64,000 nt of DNA, from assembly GCF_002954355.1 (NCBI RefSeq), contig NZ_MQVV01000014.1, positions 248,001 to 312,000 of the forward strand, read 5' to 3'. Source of the DNA: Nonlabens tegetincola (GTDB lineage: Bacteria > Bacteroidota > Bacteroidia > Flavobacteriales > Flavobacteriaceae). Position 1 is the first letter of the stretch. Each line of letters opens with the position of its first letter. Shown here one piece after another: positions 51,820 to 60,416 of the stretch. The translations under genes were made by a program, and so were the position numbers. The notes under the pieces were generated by a model that saw nothing but the letters and a program-made list of their open reading frames with translations, was not told the origin of the DNA and ran no database searches.

Positions 51820-53667
51820 TTAAGATTTACCTTCCATTCTGTCTTTAAGAGCTTGTAGTTTAGCATTTGCATCACCTAAAGTAGGTTTGTTTTCCTCTTG
51901 AGATTTAGCAGCAGCTTGCTTAACTATTTTAGCTTCTTCTTCTTTATGGATTACCATGTGAGATCCAACTACACGCTTGAATTCTTTGTTGAATTCTATG
52001 ATTTGGATATCAGCAGTTTCCCCTTTCTTAAGACGACTTCCATCTTCTTTTTCTAGGTGACGAGAAGGAATAAATACGCTGATGTCATCATTTACATTTA
52101 CAACAGCTCCTTTATCTAATACTTCGTCAATAGTTAATTCATGAGTAGTTCCTACTGCAAATTCAGTAGCATATTTATCCCATGGATTATCTTTAGTTTG
52201 CTTGTGTCCTAGTGAAAGTTTACGACCATCAACATCAAGTTCTAATACTACAACATCTAGTTTATCACCAACTGAACAGAATTCACTTGGGTGTTTGATT
52301 TTCTTAGTCCAAGAAAGGTCAGAGATGTAAATTAATCCATCAACACCTTCTTCAAGTTCTACAAATACACCAAAGTTTGTAAAGTTTCTTACAGTTCCAG
52401 TGTGACGTGAACCTACTGGGTATTTAGAAGTAATATCAGTCCATGGATCTTGAGAAAGTTGCTTCATTCCTAGAGACATCTTACGATCTTCTCTATCAAT
52501 TGTAAGAACTTCAGCTTCGATTTCATCACCTACTTTAACAAAGTCGTTAGCACTTCTTAAGTGAGTAGACCATGACATTTCTGATACGTGTACAAGACCT
52601 TCAACACCTTCTTCAATCTCTACAAAAGCACCGTAATCAGCGATTACTACAACTTTACCTTTTACTTTATCACCTGGCTTGATTTTCTCAGAAAGAGCAT
52701 CCCATGGATGAGCTTCAAGTTGCTTAAGACCTAATTGGATTCTTGACTTATCTTCATCAAAGTCTAAGATTACAACATTTAAAGTTTGATCTAATTCAAC
52801 AACCTCTTGTGGGTGATTAATTCTTGACCAAGAAAGATCAGTAATGTGAATTAATCCATCAACACCACCTAGATCAACAAATACACCGTAAGAAGTAATG
52901 TTTTTCACAACACCTTCTAATACTTGACCTTTTTCTAGGCGAGAAATGATTTCTTTCTTCTGCTCTTCGATATCAGCTTCGATAAGAGCTTTGTGAGAAA
53001 CTACTACGTTTTTGAATTCATGGTTGATTTTAACCACTTTGAATTCCATAGTTTTATCTACATACTGATCATAATCACGGATAGGTTTAACATCGATTTG
53101 AGATCCAGGAAGGAAAGCCTCAATACCGAATACGTCTACAATCATACCACCTTTAGTACGACACTTAACATAACCATTTACGATTTCACCAGTATCATGA
53201 GCTGCATTTACACGTTCCCATGCTTTGATTAATCTTGCTTTACGGTGAGATAATACTAACTGTCCAGTAGCATCTTCTCTTACGTCTACAAGTACTTCTA
53301 CTTTATCACCTTCTTTTAGGTGTGGATTATAACGGAATTCGTTTAGAGAGATAGCACCTTCAGACTTTGCATTGATATCGATGATAGCGTCACGATCAGT
53401 AATTTTGATTACAGTTCCTTCGATAACATCATTATCAATAGTATCCACAAAGTTTTCAGCTACAAGCTTTTCGAATTTTTTAAGTTGCTCTTCATCAACT
53501 TTTTCAATTCCTTCACTGTAACGTTCCCAGTCAAAGTTATCTAGGAAATCTTGTGGGTTTTCTTGTTGTGGAGAAGTAGTTACTTTTTCCACACGTTCTT
53601 GAACCTGTGTATCCGTTACACCGTCTTTTGCAGCTTCAAGCTCTTGTTTTGTTGTTTCTTCAGCCAT
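51820..53667 (-). CDS. rpsA: 30S ribosomal protein S1
   Basis: A 615-aa mRNA-binding ribosomal protein with six S1 repeats. Typical repeat hallmarks recur: 'GVVKNITSYGVFVDLGGVDG', 'GKVVVIADYGAFVEIEEGVE' and 'GTVRNFTNFGVFVELEEGVD', each followed by 'GLIHITDLSW' or a close variant. The acidic, glutamine-rich N-terminus and a charged C-terminal tail (ending in 'DRMEGKS') are usual in Bacteroidota. It recruits mRNA to the 30S subunit, where S1 is essential in many bacteria. A long leader precedes it, fitting the autoregulation known for S1 genes. Confidence 0.95.
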   Translation of the reverse strand: MAEETTKQELEAAKDGVTDTQVQERVEKVTTSPQQENPQDFLDNFDWERYSEGIEKVDEEQLKKFEKLVAENFVDTIDNDVIEGTVIKITDRDAIIDINAKSEGAISLNEFRYNPHLKEGDKVEVLVDVREDATGQLVLSHRKARLIKAWERVNAAHDTGEIVNGYVKCRTKGGMIVDVFGIEAFLPGSQIDVKPIRDYDQYVDKTMEFKVVKINHEFKNVVVSHKALIEADIEEQKKEIISRLEKGQVLEGVVKNITSYGVFVDLGGVDGLIHITDLSWSRINHPQEVVELDQTLNVVILDFDEDKSRIQLGLKQLEAHPWDALSEKIKPGDKVKGKVVVIADYGAFVEIEEGVEGLVHVSEMSWSTHLRSANDFVKVGDEIEAEVLTIDREDRKMSLGMKQLSQDPWTDITSKYPVGSRHTGTVRNFTNFGVFVELEEGVDGLIYISDLSWTKKIKHPSEFCSVGDKLDVVVLELDVDGRKLSLGHKQTKDNPWDKYATEFAVGTTHELTIDEVLDKGAVVNVNDDISVFIPSRHLEKEDGSRLKKGETADIQIIEFNKEFKRVVGSHMVIHKEEEAKIVKQAAAKSQEENKPTLGDANAKLQALKDRMEGKS

Positions 53668-53787
53668 ATTTGCTGATTAAAAATTTGTATTCTAGACTTG
53701 CTGGAAACTTTATAGAAACAATTTCTAGAAGGGTTGTTTTTAAATTATTGATTTCCAAGCGGTTTCCATATTCTCGCTTTGGGAGTG

Positions 53788-53795
53788 CAAAAATA
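53788..53795 (-). promoter_or_regulatory. rpsA promoter -7 box
   Basis: Reads TATTTTTG on the minus strand, 120 nt upstream of the rpsA ATG; leaves a long 5' leader. No matching -33 TTG at the usual spacing. Confidence 0.45.
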
Positions 53796-53868
53796 CTTCT
53801 TTTTTATTAATATACCTACTATTCAAGGAAATACAAAAATAAAATTAGTAGTTATATTTAACTAATGC

Positions 53869-53876
53869 TATATTTG
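53869..53876 (+). promoter_or_regulatory. -7 box (TATATTTG) for the 53896 gene
   Basis: Exact TAnnTTTG match 19 nt before ATG 53896. -33 element not clear. Confidence 0.5.
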
Positions 53877-53895
53877 ACTGCTAAACCAATTGAAA

Positions 53896-54435
53896 ATGAA
53901 ATTTATTGTATGCCTTGTGGCACTACTACTAGGGATGAATTCGGTAGTATCACAAGAAGAATGCAAAATCGATCGTCCCGTCGAATTGTTTACTAGTAAA
54001 CAATTTCTTGATTTCTTAGATATTAAGAATTACCATGTGTCAGAAATTCAGGCGCACATGTTTTGTTTGACTCAAACTGAAACCACTTTTAATTTTAATA
54101 ATTATCATCTAGAAGCAAATTCAGATAATTTTTATAAAACCGATGTTTTTATTATACAGCCACAGCGTTATTTAAACTACATAACTACTGATGATAATAA
54201 TTTTTCTAAATACGTTGAAAAATTTAGTCTTTTTGGAGGTGATAGATTAAAAAAGGTGGTCGATAGTACAGTAAGTTTTCCTAATACCAAAGAAAAAATT
54301 GTCGCCTTGCCATATTACTATACTTACAAATGTGATTTAGGGACCGCCGTTCTTAAATTTGGTAAAGTGTATGATAAAGGGAAAGTTGTACGCTACCTTA
54401 TTAATATAACCGCAATTGAGCCAGAGAAGTTTTAA
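53896..54435 (+). CDS. Uncharacterised exported protein
   Basis: ATG 53896 gives a signal peptide 'FIVCLVALLLGMNSVVSQ'; the TTG at 53890 would only add two residues. The mature part (about 160 aa) has three cysteines in spaced positions and a mixed beta pattern ('YLNYITTDDNNFSKYVEKFS', 'IVALPYYYTYKCDLGTAVLK'). I do not recognise the family. It stands alone between rpsA and a TPR-like gene, with its own promoter-like box. Confidence 0.65.
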   Translation: MKFIVCLVALLLGMNSVVSQEECKIDRPVELFTSKQFLDFLDIKNYHVSEIQAHMFCLTQTETTFNFNNYHLEANSDNFYKTDVFIIQPQRYLNYITTDDNNFSKYVEKFSLFGGDRLKKVVDSTVSFPNTKEKIVALPYYYTYKCDLGTAVLKFGKVYDKGKVVRYLINITAIEPEKF

Positions 54436-54448
54436 GTCCTTCTACAAG

Positions 54449-54480
54449 TTGTAAGTTACTTCAAATTACCAGTATCTTTG
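54449..54480 (+). promoter_or_regulatory. Flavobacterial promoter: TTG (-33) and TATCTTTG (-7)
   Basis: TTG at 54449-54451 and TATCTTTG at 54473-54480, 21 nt apart, within the 17-23-nt spacing known for this phylum; ATG of the next gene follows 20 nt later at 54500. This is the most complete promoter I see in the window. Confidence 0.75.
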
Positions 54481-54499
54481 CCCGTGTAAAAAAAGAAGT

Positions 54500-55015
54500 A
54501 TGTTCAATAAAAATATAAAGCTTGTTCTAGCTGCTGCTGTTGTAGCATGGGCGGTTTATCTCTTTACAAGAAATGAAATTCTTTCTGGTATTAGTCTTCT
54601 ATTACTTGCCGGAATGTTTGTTTTACTTTATTTCAAAAATGAAATAATTGTACTTGCTTTTCTTAGATTAAGAAAACAAGACTTTGAAGGGGCAAAAAAA
54701 TGGTTGGATAAAATTAAAAACCCAGAAGCAGCACTAGTCACTAAACAACAAGGTTATTATAACTATTTGAATGGATTAATGATTTCTCAAACCAACATGA
54801 CTAAGGCAGAGAAGTATTTCAAAAAAGCCATTAAACTAGGGTTGAGCATGGATCAAGATCTTGCCATGGCAAAACTTAACCTTGCTGGTATAGCAATGAG
54901 TAAGAGACGCAAAAGAGAAGCTCAAATGCTATTGACTGAAGCTAAAAAATTAGACAAACATAATATGTTGACTGATCAAATAAGAATGATGAAGCAACAA
55001 ATGAAACGTATCTAA
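54500..55015 (+). CDS. Membrane protein with TPR-like repeat region
   Basis: A 171-aa protein with two N-terminal TM helices ('LVLAAAVVAWAVYLF', 'ILSGISLLLLAGMFVLLYF') and a cytosolic part with TPR-like helix pairs ('QQGYYNYLNGLMISQTNMTK', 'AEKYFKKAIKLGLSMDQDLA' and 'AKLNLAGIAMSKRRKREAQM'). The lysine/arginine-rich C-terminus ends 'MKQQMKRI'. Function unknown; such small anchored TPR proteins often scaffold complexes. A terminator follows. Confidence 0.72.
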   Translation: MFNKNIKLVLAAAVVAWAVYLFTRNEILSGISLLLLAGMFVLLYFKNEIIVLAFLRLRKQDFEGAKKWLDKIKNPEAALVTKQQGYYNYLNGLMISQTNMTKAEKYFKKAIKLGLSMDQDLAMAKLNLAGIAMSKRRKREAQMLLTEAKKLDKHNMLTDQIRMMKQQMKRI

Positions 55016-55030
55016 ATTGATACTTAAATT

Positions 55031-55062
55031 AAAAAAGCCTGCTATTTATAGCAGGCTTTTTT
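55031..55062. terminator. Bidirectional terminator
   Basis: AAAAAAGCCTGCTAT-TT-ATAGCAGGCTTTTTT; serves the plus-strand TPR gene and the convergent endonuclease gene that ends at 55084. Confidence 0.92.
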
Positions 55063-55083
55063 ATGAATTACTTTTATGCGTTA

Positions 55084-57105
55084 TTATCGAACGATAATTT
55101 TCTTAGTTACAGATTTATCGTTTTGTTTAATCTGTATTAAATACAGTCCTTGATTTTCAATTGTGAAATTGTTTTCTGTTCCATTCAAAACGATGCGACC
55201 AGTCATGTCAAAAACAACATAGTTCATATCCGACTTAAAGTTATCAATATTAAATGTACCATTTGTTGAAGGATTAGGATATAGTATTACATCGCCTATT
55301 TCTGAAGCAATTATTGACAATGTTACTGCATCATGCATTCCTAAATCATTAGTATCATCTGTAGGAAAGACATCCCAATCACGATTTTTATTAAAAGGAA
55401 TCAAAGGTGCTTGAACATTAGATTTACGAACCAGAGTTTCATCTTTGGCAAAATCATTACTTCCAGATCCAAATGTTCCTACAATATCAATAAGATTGCC
55501 ATTTAAAAACAGTCCTACAGGATCGTTACCATTAAAGTCTAGAGCACTACCGCTACTAACCAGTTGATCTGCAGCATTGACAATCGTACTGGACGCATTT
55601 CCACGAGCAATTACCCAAACATCTTGATTAGCAACAGTTCCTGATAGAGTTACCGTACCAGACCAGTTACCACCGCCATTCGCATCACGAGCAAGTGTAT
55701 ACCCATTTAAATCAACAGGAGCACCAGTCCAATTAGATAATTCAATTGCCTTATTATTTCCGGACCCTTCTATGTATTCACTGATAAATAATGTATTAAA
55801 TACCACTCCTGTTGAAGTACATACTGTCGTTCTATTACGATCATCGGGTAAATTATCTCCATCAGTATCAATATTAGCAAAATTATTTGGGTCATCACTT
55901 AATTTGGATAATCCTCCATTTGTCCCAGTCGAATTGAAATCTGCAGTGGTTGTAAGATAATTTTCAAGTTCGCAATTGGGAGAAGAATTGATTAGATTGT
56001 TCGTTAAAACTACCACAAGTTTTCCAAACGGGTTAGTAATCGATTGCCCAGGATTCAAACTAGATACTGGCGTAACTGTGTTTTCAAAAGTCCCAACAAT
56101 AGGGGTAGAGCTTAGGTTATATAAAATCGATTGGCCTATATTGTTATAGGTGTAGTCATATTCTATGCGATCACCAGCATCGATTGTAGCGTTGTTATTC
56201 GTGTCTACATAAGTATCTTCAAGAGTAACAAATAACCTTCCAGATGGAGCATTGCTTGATGTCCAAATATCAGTTATCCACGATGGATTATCGATATAGG
56301 GATTTCGATTATTTTGATGTAAATAAACATCGTTATTACGATCTATTTCCTTTTGACTTACCGGATCGGCATTATGCCAGTCTAAAAGTAAATCTACAAA
56401 CCACTGTTCAAAATATTGATTTTGAGAACCATCTCTAGGGTCATTTGTGGCATTTGGACTATCCCAACTCGTATCGTTGTATTGAGCTTCATAACGAGTG
56501 GCAAAATAGAATAAAGAGCGAGCGATATCGCCTTTGAATTCATCAATTGGTTCAAACACTGTCCCAGTGAATCCTGATGTCGCACTAGGGCCTCTACGAG
56601 AACCATTTCTGTAGGTAGTAACGCCGCCACCAGAGCTGTCAACTTCTCCAAAGGGTAAGCTACCACGACCTCCATTTACAAAACCGTCAGTCGGTATTAC
56701 ATGGTGAGCGTCACTGCGCATGGGCTCTCTTTGGTTGAAAAATCCTTGAGGAAACAGGTGCTCGCGATTGTAACAGTCTCCTTCCTGACTATAATTACCA
56801 CATTGCTCATTTGTATTTCCATTAAAATTATATGGATCTGCACCGGTAGGGTTTTCAGAATACATATCTAATATGGTACCAGTTTGCGTCCCGTTATCGT
56901 AGTATTCATCATTGTCAGATGTAAGATATAAAGTATGTAATGCGCCATATCCTTGGTTATTATAACCATTGGAAATAATGTTGCTCAATTCGGTTTTTAA
57001 CGCATATCCTGTGAGCCCATTGGCACTGTTGTAGTAGTTTGCTGGTGGTTGCGCTTTCGCGAAAGCGAAACATCCAATAACTATATAGAATAAAATTGTT
57101 CTCAT
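55084..57105 (-). CDS. Secreted endonuclease I with lamin-tail domain and T9SS sorting domain
   Basis: ATG 57105 gives a signal peptide ('TILFYIVIGCFAFAKAQ'); upstream codons belong to the neighbouring RsmB-type gene region. Domains: endonuclease I (His-Me-type) in residues 20-290 with 'CYNREHLFPQGFF' and 'DAHHVIPTDGFVN'; a calcium-style repeat-like stretch; a lamin tail domain ('LFISEYIEGSGNNKAIELSN'); then a type A T9SS sorting domain ('VILYPNPSTNGTFNI' to the end 'KKIIVR'). It likely degrades extracellular DNA for nutrients or biofilm turnover. The start lies 2 nt past the RsmB-type stop. The palindrome copy (57052-57067) falls inside the signal peptide code. Confidence 0.9.
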   Translation of the reverse strand: MRTILFYIVIGCFAFAKAQPPANYYNSANGLTGYALKTELSNIISNGYNNQGYGALHTLYLTSDNDEYYDNGTQTGTILDMYSENPTGADPYNFNGNTNEQCGNYSQEGDCYNREHLFPQGFFNQREPMRSDAHHVIPTDGFVNGGRGSLPFGEVDSSGGGVTTYRNGSRRGPSATSGFTGTVFEPIDEFKGDIARSLFYFATRYEAQYNDTSWDSPNATNDPRDGSQNQYFEQWFVDLLLDWHNADPVSQKEIDRNNDVYLHQNNRNPYIDNPSWITDIWTSSNAPSGRLFVTLEDTYVDTNNNATIDAGDRIEYDYTYNNIGQSILYNLSSTPIVGTFENTVTPVSSLNPGQSITNPFGKLVVVLTNNLINSSPNCELENYLTTTADFNSTGTNGGLSKLSDDPNNFANIDTDGDNLPDDRNRTTVCTSTGVVFNTLFISEYIEGSGNNKAIELSNWTGAPVDLNGYTLARDANGGGNWSGTVTLSGTVANQDVWVIARGNASSTIVNAADQLVSSGSALDFNGNDPVGLFLNGNLIDIVGTFGSGSNDFAKDETLVRKSNVQAPLIPFNKNRDWDVFPTDDTNDLGMHDAVTLSIIASEIGDVILYPNPSTNGTFNIDNFKSDMNYVVFDMTGRIVLNGTENNFTIENQGLYLIQIKQNDKSVTKKIIVR
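57052..57067. repeat. Dispersed palindrome inside the endonuclease signal peptide
   Basis: CGCTTTCG/CGAAAGCG read in frame as part of 'FAFAKAQ', supplying the signal peptidase site (AKA-Q). Confidence 0.85.
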
Positions 57106-57106
57106 A

Positions 57107-58318
57107 TTATTTTTTACTAAGTCTTGCCATGTAAAATCCGTCAAAACCATCAAGGTGTGCGAATAGGCTTTTTTCTTCTTCAAGCTCAAATTCTTTACCA
57201 ATTTCTGATTCTAGAAATGTTTTTACTTGATCTTGATTTTCTGAAGGTAAAATGGAGCAAGTTGCGTAAACTAGCTTTCCACCTGATTTAAGTACTTTAG
57301 AGTAAGATTGTAAAATTTCTTGTTGAGTATTTTGAATCGTTTCTAAAAATTGAGGTTCAAGTTTCCATTTTGCATCCGGATTACGACGTAAAACACCTAA
57401 TCCACTACATGGAGCATCAATAAGTATACGATCCATTTTTCCATGAAGTTTTTTGATCACTTTAGTCGTATCGATTAATCGGGTCTCTATGTTATGTGCT
57501 CCAGCTCTACGTGCTCTGCGTTTCAATTCTTTTAACTTACTAGAATAAATATCAGTCGCAATTATTTGACCTTTATTTTGTGTGAGCGCAGCAAGATGTA
57601 ATGTTTTTCCACCAGCACCAGCGCAAGCATCTAGAATTCTCATTCCTGGTTCTACCTGTAAAAATGGTGCTATTTTTTGACTACCTGCATCTTGGACTTC
57701 AAATAGGCCATCTTGAAATTCTGGAAGACTAAAAACATTAGCTCTTTCCCTTAAAACTAAAGCATTAGGGAATTCTGGTGAAATATCAGTAGCGATGTCG
57801 TGAGCAACTAATTTTTCTTTTAAGGTGTTGATATCAGTTTTTAATTCATTGACTCTTAATACTACGTTTGCTTGTTCATTAAGCGCGTGCAGTTCTTTTT
57901 CCCAAAAGGACTCTTCTAATTGATTAAGAGCAAGCTCATCCATCCAGTTGGGAATAGATTCACGCATTACTCTTTTTTTTCTTAATTCGTCAAAACGACC
58001 TTTAATTCTTCTTACGGGTGTATTATAGTATTCTTCCCAAGCAGGTAAATCATGTCCCTTTAAAATAATCCAAACACTTGTAAGTCTCCACAAGTCTTGA
58101 GGCTTAAAAGGTTCTTGAACGTCAGCGATAGCGCTATATAATCGTTTGTATCGCACAATGTCATATGTAGTTTCTGCGATGAATGCACGATCCCTGGAAC
58201 CCCATCGAGTATCTTTTTTTAAAATCTTTTGTATGGCTTGATCTGCATACTTGCCATCATTAAAAATATTATGTAACGCTTGAGTAGTTGCAACTACTAG
58301 GTTGTGGTGAAATCTCAT
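57107..58318 (-). CDS. rsmB: RsmB/NOL1-family RNA m5C methyltransferase
   Basis: SAM-dependent cytosine-C5 methyltransferase of RNA (16S rRNA in RsmB). 403 aa with an N-terminal NusB-like helical region and a Rossmann MTase domain: 'ILDACAGAGGKTLHLAAL' (motif I), 'DRILIDAPCSGLGVLRRNPD' (motif IV, Cys nucleophile helper), and 'LVYATCSILPSENQDQV' (motif VI, catalytic Cys). The exact target cannot be fixed, as related enzymes modify rRNA or tRNA; the N-terminal region differs from E. coli RsmB. Precedes the endonuclease gene on the same strand with a 1-nt gap. Confidence 0.87.
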   Translation of the reverse strand: MRFHHNLVVATTQALHNIFNDGKYADQAIQKILKKDTRWGSRDRAFIAETTYDIVRYKRLYSAIADVQEPFKPQDLWRLTSVWIILKGHDLPAWEEYYNTPVRRIKGRFDELRKKRVMRESIPNWMDELALNQLEESFWEKELHALNEQANVVLRVNELKTDINTLKEKLVAHDIATDISPEFPNALVLRERANVFSLPEFQDGLFEVQDAGSQKIAPFLQVEPGMRILDACAGAGGKTLHLAALTQNKGQIIATDIYSSKLKELKRRARRAGAHNIETRLIDTTKVIKKLHGKMDRILIDAPCSGLGVLRRNPDAKWKLEPQFLETIQNTQQEILQSYSKVLKSGGKLVYATCSILPSENQDQVKTFLESEIGKEFELEEEKSLFAHLDGFDGFYMARLSKK

Positions 58319-58398
58319 TTTGCAAAATTACTATTATCCTTATTCAAATTAGCTTGTCTTAACTTATTTTTACTCACACAACCTATTATATCTATAAA

Positions 58399-59499
58399 AT
58401 GAAATATTTTTCAACCATCATCGCCTTAATTTTTATTGTGTCGCTGTTAGGCTGCAAACAGAATATGAATGATGAGAACTCTATTACAAGCGAGAATTCG
58501 ATTGGAGCTGTCACAGCAATCGAAATTAATAACTTGGTAACAGATTCTATTAGCATAAGGGCACTAGAATACGGTGATGGTAAGTACTGGTATGGTGGAA
58601 GTAAAGGTAACTACGGTTCCATCGACCCTAAAGACTTAAGCATCGATAAAGGTATTATCAAGGTCAATGATTCGTTAGATGTTCAATTCAGATCTATAGC
58701 TGTTACTAATCAATATACCTACATTTTAAGTGCTGGTAGTCCAGCGTTGTTATATAGAATAACACATGCAAATGATAATATTGAACTTCTTCTATCACAA
58801 TCTGGTGACGATGTTTTTTATGATAGTATGAAGTTTTGGGATGATGAAGAAGGTATAATAATGGGTGATCCTCAAGGTGAGGATGAGTTTGATCGTTGTA
58901 TAGCCATTCTTAAAACGGAAAATGGTGGTAAAGAGTTTGGACAGTTGGATTGCTTTAAATTACCAGATTATATAGATGGTGAGGCAGGTTTTGCAGCGAG
59001 TAACTCAAATATGAAAATTTTAAATGACCATGTTTGGATTGCTACTGGTGGCAAAGCAGCAAGAGTGTTGTACAGTTATGACAGAGGAGTTAATTGGGAA
59101 GAATATCAAACACCCATTATTGCCGGAAGTCAGATGACTGGAATATTTGCAATGGACTTTTATGATGAAAAAACCGGTGTGGTTATAGGTGGAGATTGGG
59201 AAAACCCTGAAGACAACAAATACAATAAGGCTATAACTAAAAATGGTGGTCGCAGCTGGAAACTTCTGTCTTCTGGTGATGGACCAGGATATTGTAGTGA
59301 CATACAGTTTGTTCCAAATACACAAGGAAATGAACTACTAGCCACGGGCTCACAAGGTATTTGGTGGAGTGGAGATCAAGGCACTACTTGGAGAAAACTT
59401 ACTGATGATGGTTATTACACGGCAAGCATGATTAATCAAAATGAAGGAATACTAGCTGGTAATGGGAAAATATCTAGTTTTAAGCTTAAAAGAAAATAG
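58399..59499 (+). CDS. YCF48/BNR-like beta-propeller lipoprotein
   Basis: A 366-aa exported lipoprotein with lipobox 'SLLGC' (Cys 19). The mature part is a beta-propeller: repeated blade patterns such as 'IRALEYGDGKYWYGGSKGNY', 'VWIATGGKAARVLYSYDRGV', 'WKLLSSGDGPGYCSDIQFVP' and 'LATGSQGIWWSGDQGTTWRK', reminiscent of BNR/YCF48 photosystem-assembly-like domains. Proteins like this are common in Bacteroidota and often annotated oxidoreductase without evidence. It probably binds a ligand or partner at the cell surface or periplasm. Confidence 0.75.
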   Translation: MKYFSTIIALIFIVSLLGCKQNMNDENSITSENSIGAVTAIEINNLVTDSISIRALEYGDGKYWYGGSKGNYGSIDPKDLSIDKGIIKVNDSLDVQFRSIAVTNQYTYILSAGSPALLYRITHANDNIELLLSQSGDDVFYDSMKFWDDEEGIIMGDPQGEDEFDRCIAILKTENGGKEFGQLDCFKLPDYIDGEAGFAASNSNMKILNDHVWIATGGKAARVLYSYDRGVNWEEYQTPIIAGSQMTGIFAMDFYDEKTGVVIGGDWENPEDNKYNKAITKNGGRSWKLLSSGDGPGYCSDIQFVPNTQGNELLATGSQGIWWSGDQGTTWRKLTDDGYYTASMINQNEGILAGNGKISSFKLKRK

Positions 59500-59504
59500 T
59501 TGGA

Positions 59505-60389
59505 TTAATCTTCCATCTCTTGTTCATACTTTGGAAGATCTTTGATAAGCTCTTCTAATTTCACTTCTTTATCAATAATTCCTACTGCTGTAAATTCTTC
59601 TAATATGGTATCTACGGTAGTATCCCATAGTTGATCGTCACTATATTCGGTACGTAGCATCCATTGTTGAACATCTCCTACTTGTAAATCGTAATGAGCA
59701 GCAATAGTACGATCTATACTCGGAATCAATTTAAAGTCGGCAGTGTATGTGTTTATCACATAAAGCATTTTGCTTAACGCTTCCTCTTTTTCTTTGATAC
59801 TTTCTTCTCTTGCTGCAATAACAAAACTAGGCCATGGAGTTGCTATGGTTTCCAATCTTTTAAAAACGCCTTTATCTACTAATGGTTGAGTCATATATCG
59901 CTCCCATAAAAATAATTGAGCTTTATTGTTAGATAGAGCTTCAACAGCGCCGTCCAAGGTATGAACAAGTTCAAAGTCTAACTCGGTAGTATCCCATCCG
60001 TGTTTTTTGGCCATGAGATAGCTCATAAGGTGTGAGCCACTGCCGTAACGACTTATCGCTATTTTACCATCCTCCAACTGTCTAGTGTTATTCGCTTCTA
60101 TGGTACCAGGAGCATGAACACCCCATAATAATGGAGTTTGGACATAAACTTGAAGAATTTTTGAAGGGTTTCCAGCGATTATGTCCTTTACAATACCATC
60201 GGTGAGTATACATGCCACGTCTAGTTCATCGTCTCGCAGCATTTTACTCATTCTTCCCGTTCCTTCAGGAATATCTTGCCATTGTAAATCCAAGCCTACT
60301 TTTTCAAAGGCTTTGTCCTCTATTGCTAAGTGCCAAGGTAAATTAAAATGTTCTGGTACTCCGCCTATTCGTATGGTAGTCTTCTTCAT
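59505..60389 (-). CDS. Orphan substrate-binding-like protein (type 2 periplasmic fold), no signal peptide
   Basis: A 294-aa protein with the fold pattern of NMT1/ThiY-like substrate-binding proteins: 'GGVPEHFNLPWHLAIEDKAF', 'GLDLQWQDIPEGTGRMSKML', 'DELDVACILTDGIVKDIIAG', 'KIAISRYGSGSHLMSYLMAK' and 'WPSFVIAAREES'. It has no signal peptide or lipobox, and no ABC permease or ATPase gene is nearby. So it may be cytosolic, for example a sensor or enzyme that shares the fold (as in MqnA-type proteins), rather than a transport component. Ligand unknown. Confidence 0.72.
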   Translation of the reverse strand: MKKTTIRIGGVPEHFNLPWHLAIEDKAFEKVGLDLQWQDIPEGTGRMSKMLRDDELDVACILTDGIVKDIIAGNPSKILQVYVQTPLLWGVHAPGTIEANNTRQLEDGKIAISRYGSGSHLMSYLMAKKHGWDTTELDFELVHTLDGAVEALSNNKAQLFLWERYMTQPLVDKGVFKRLETIATPWPSFVIAAREESIKEKEEALSKMLYVINTYTADFKLIPSIDRTIAAHYDLQVGDVQQWMLRTEYSDDQLWDTTVDTILEEFTAVGIIDKEVKLEELIKDLPKYEQEMED

Positions 60390-60416
60390 AGAAGAAACAA
60401 ATATACTTTAGAAAAA

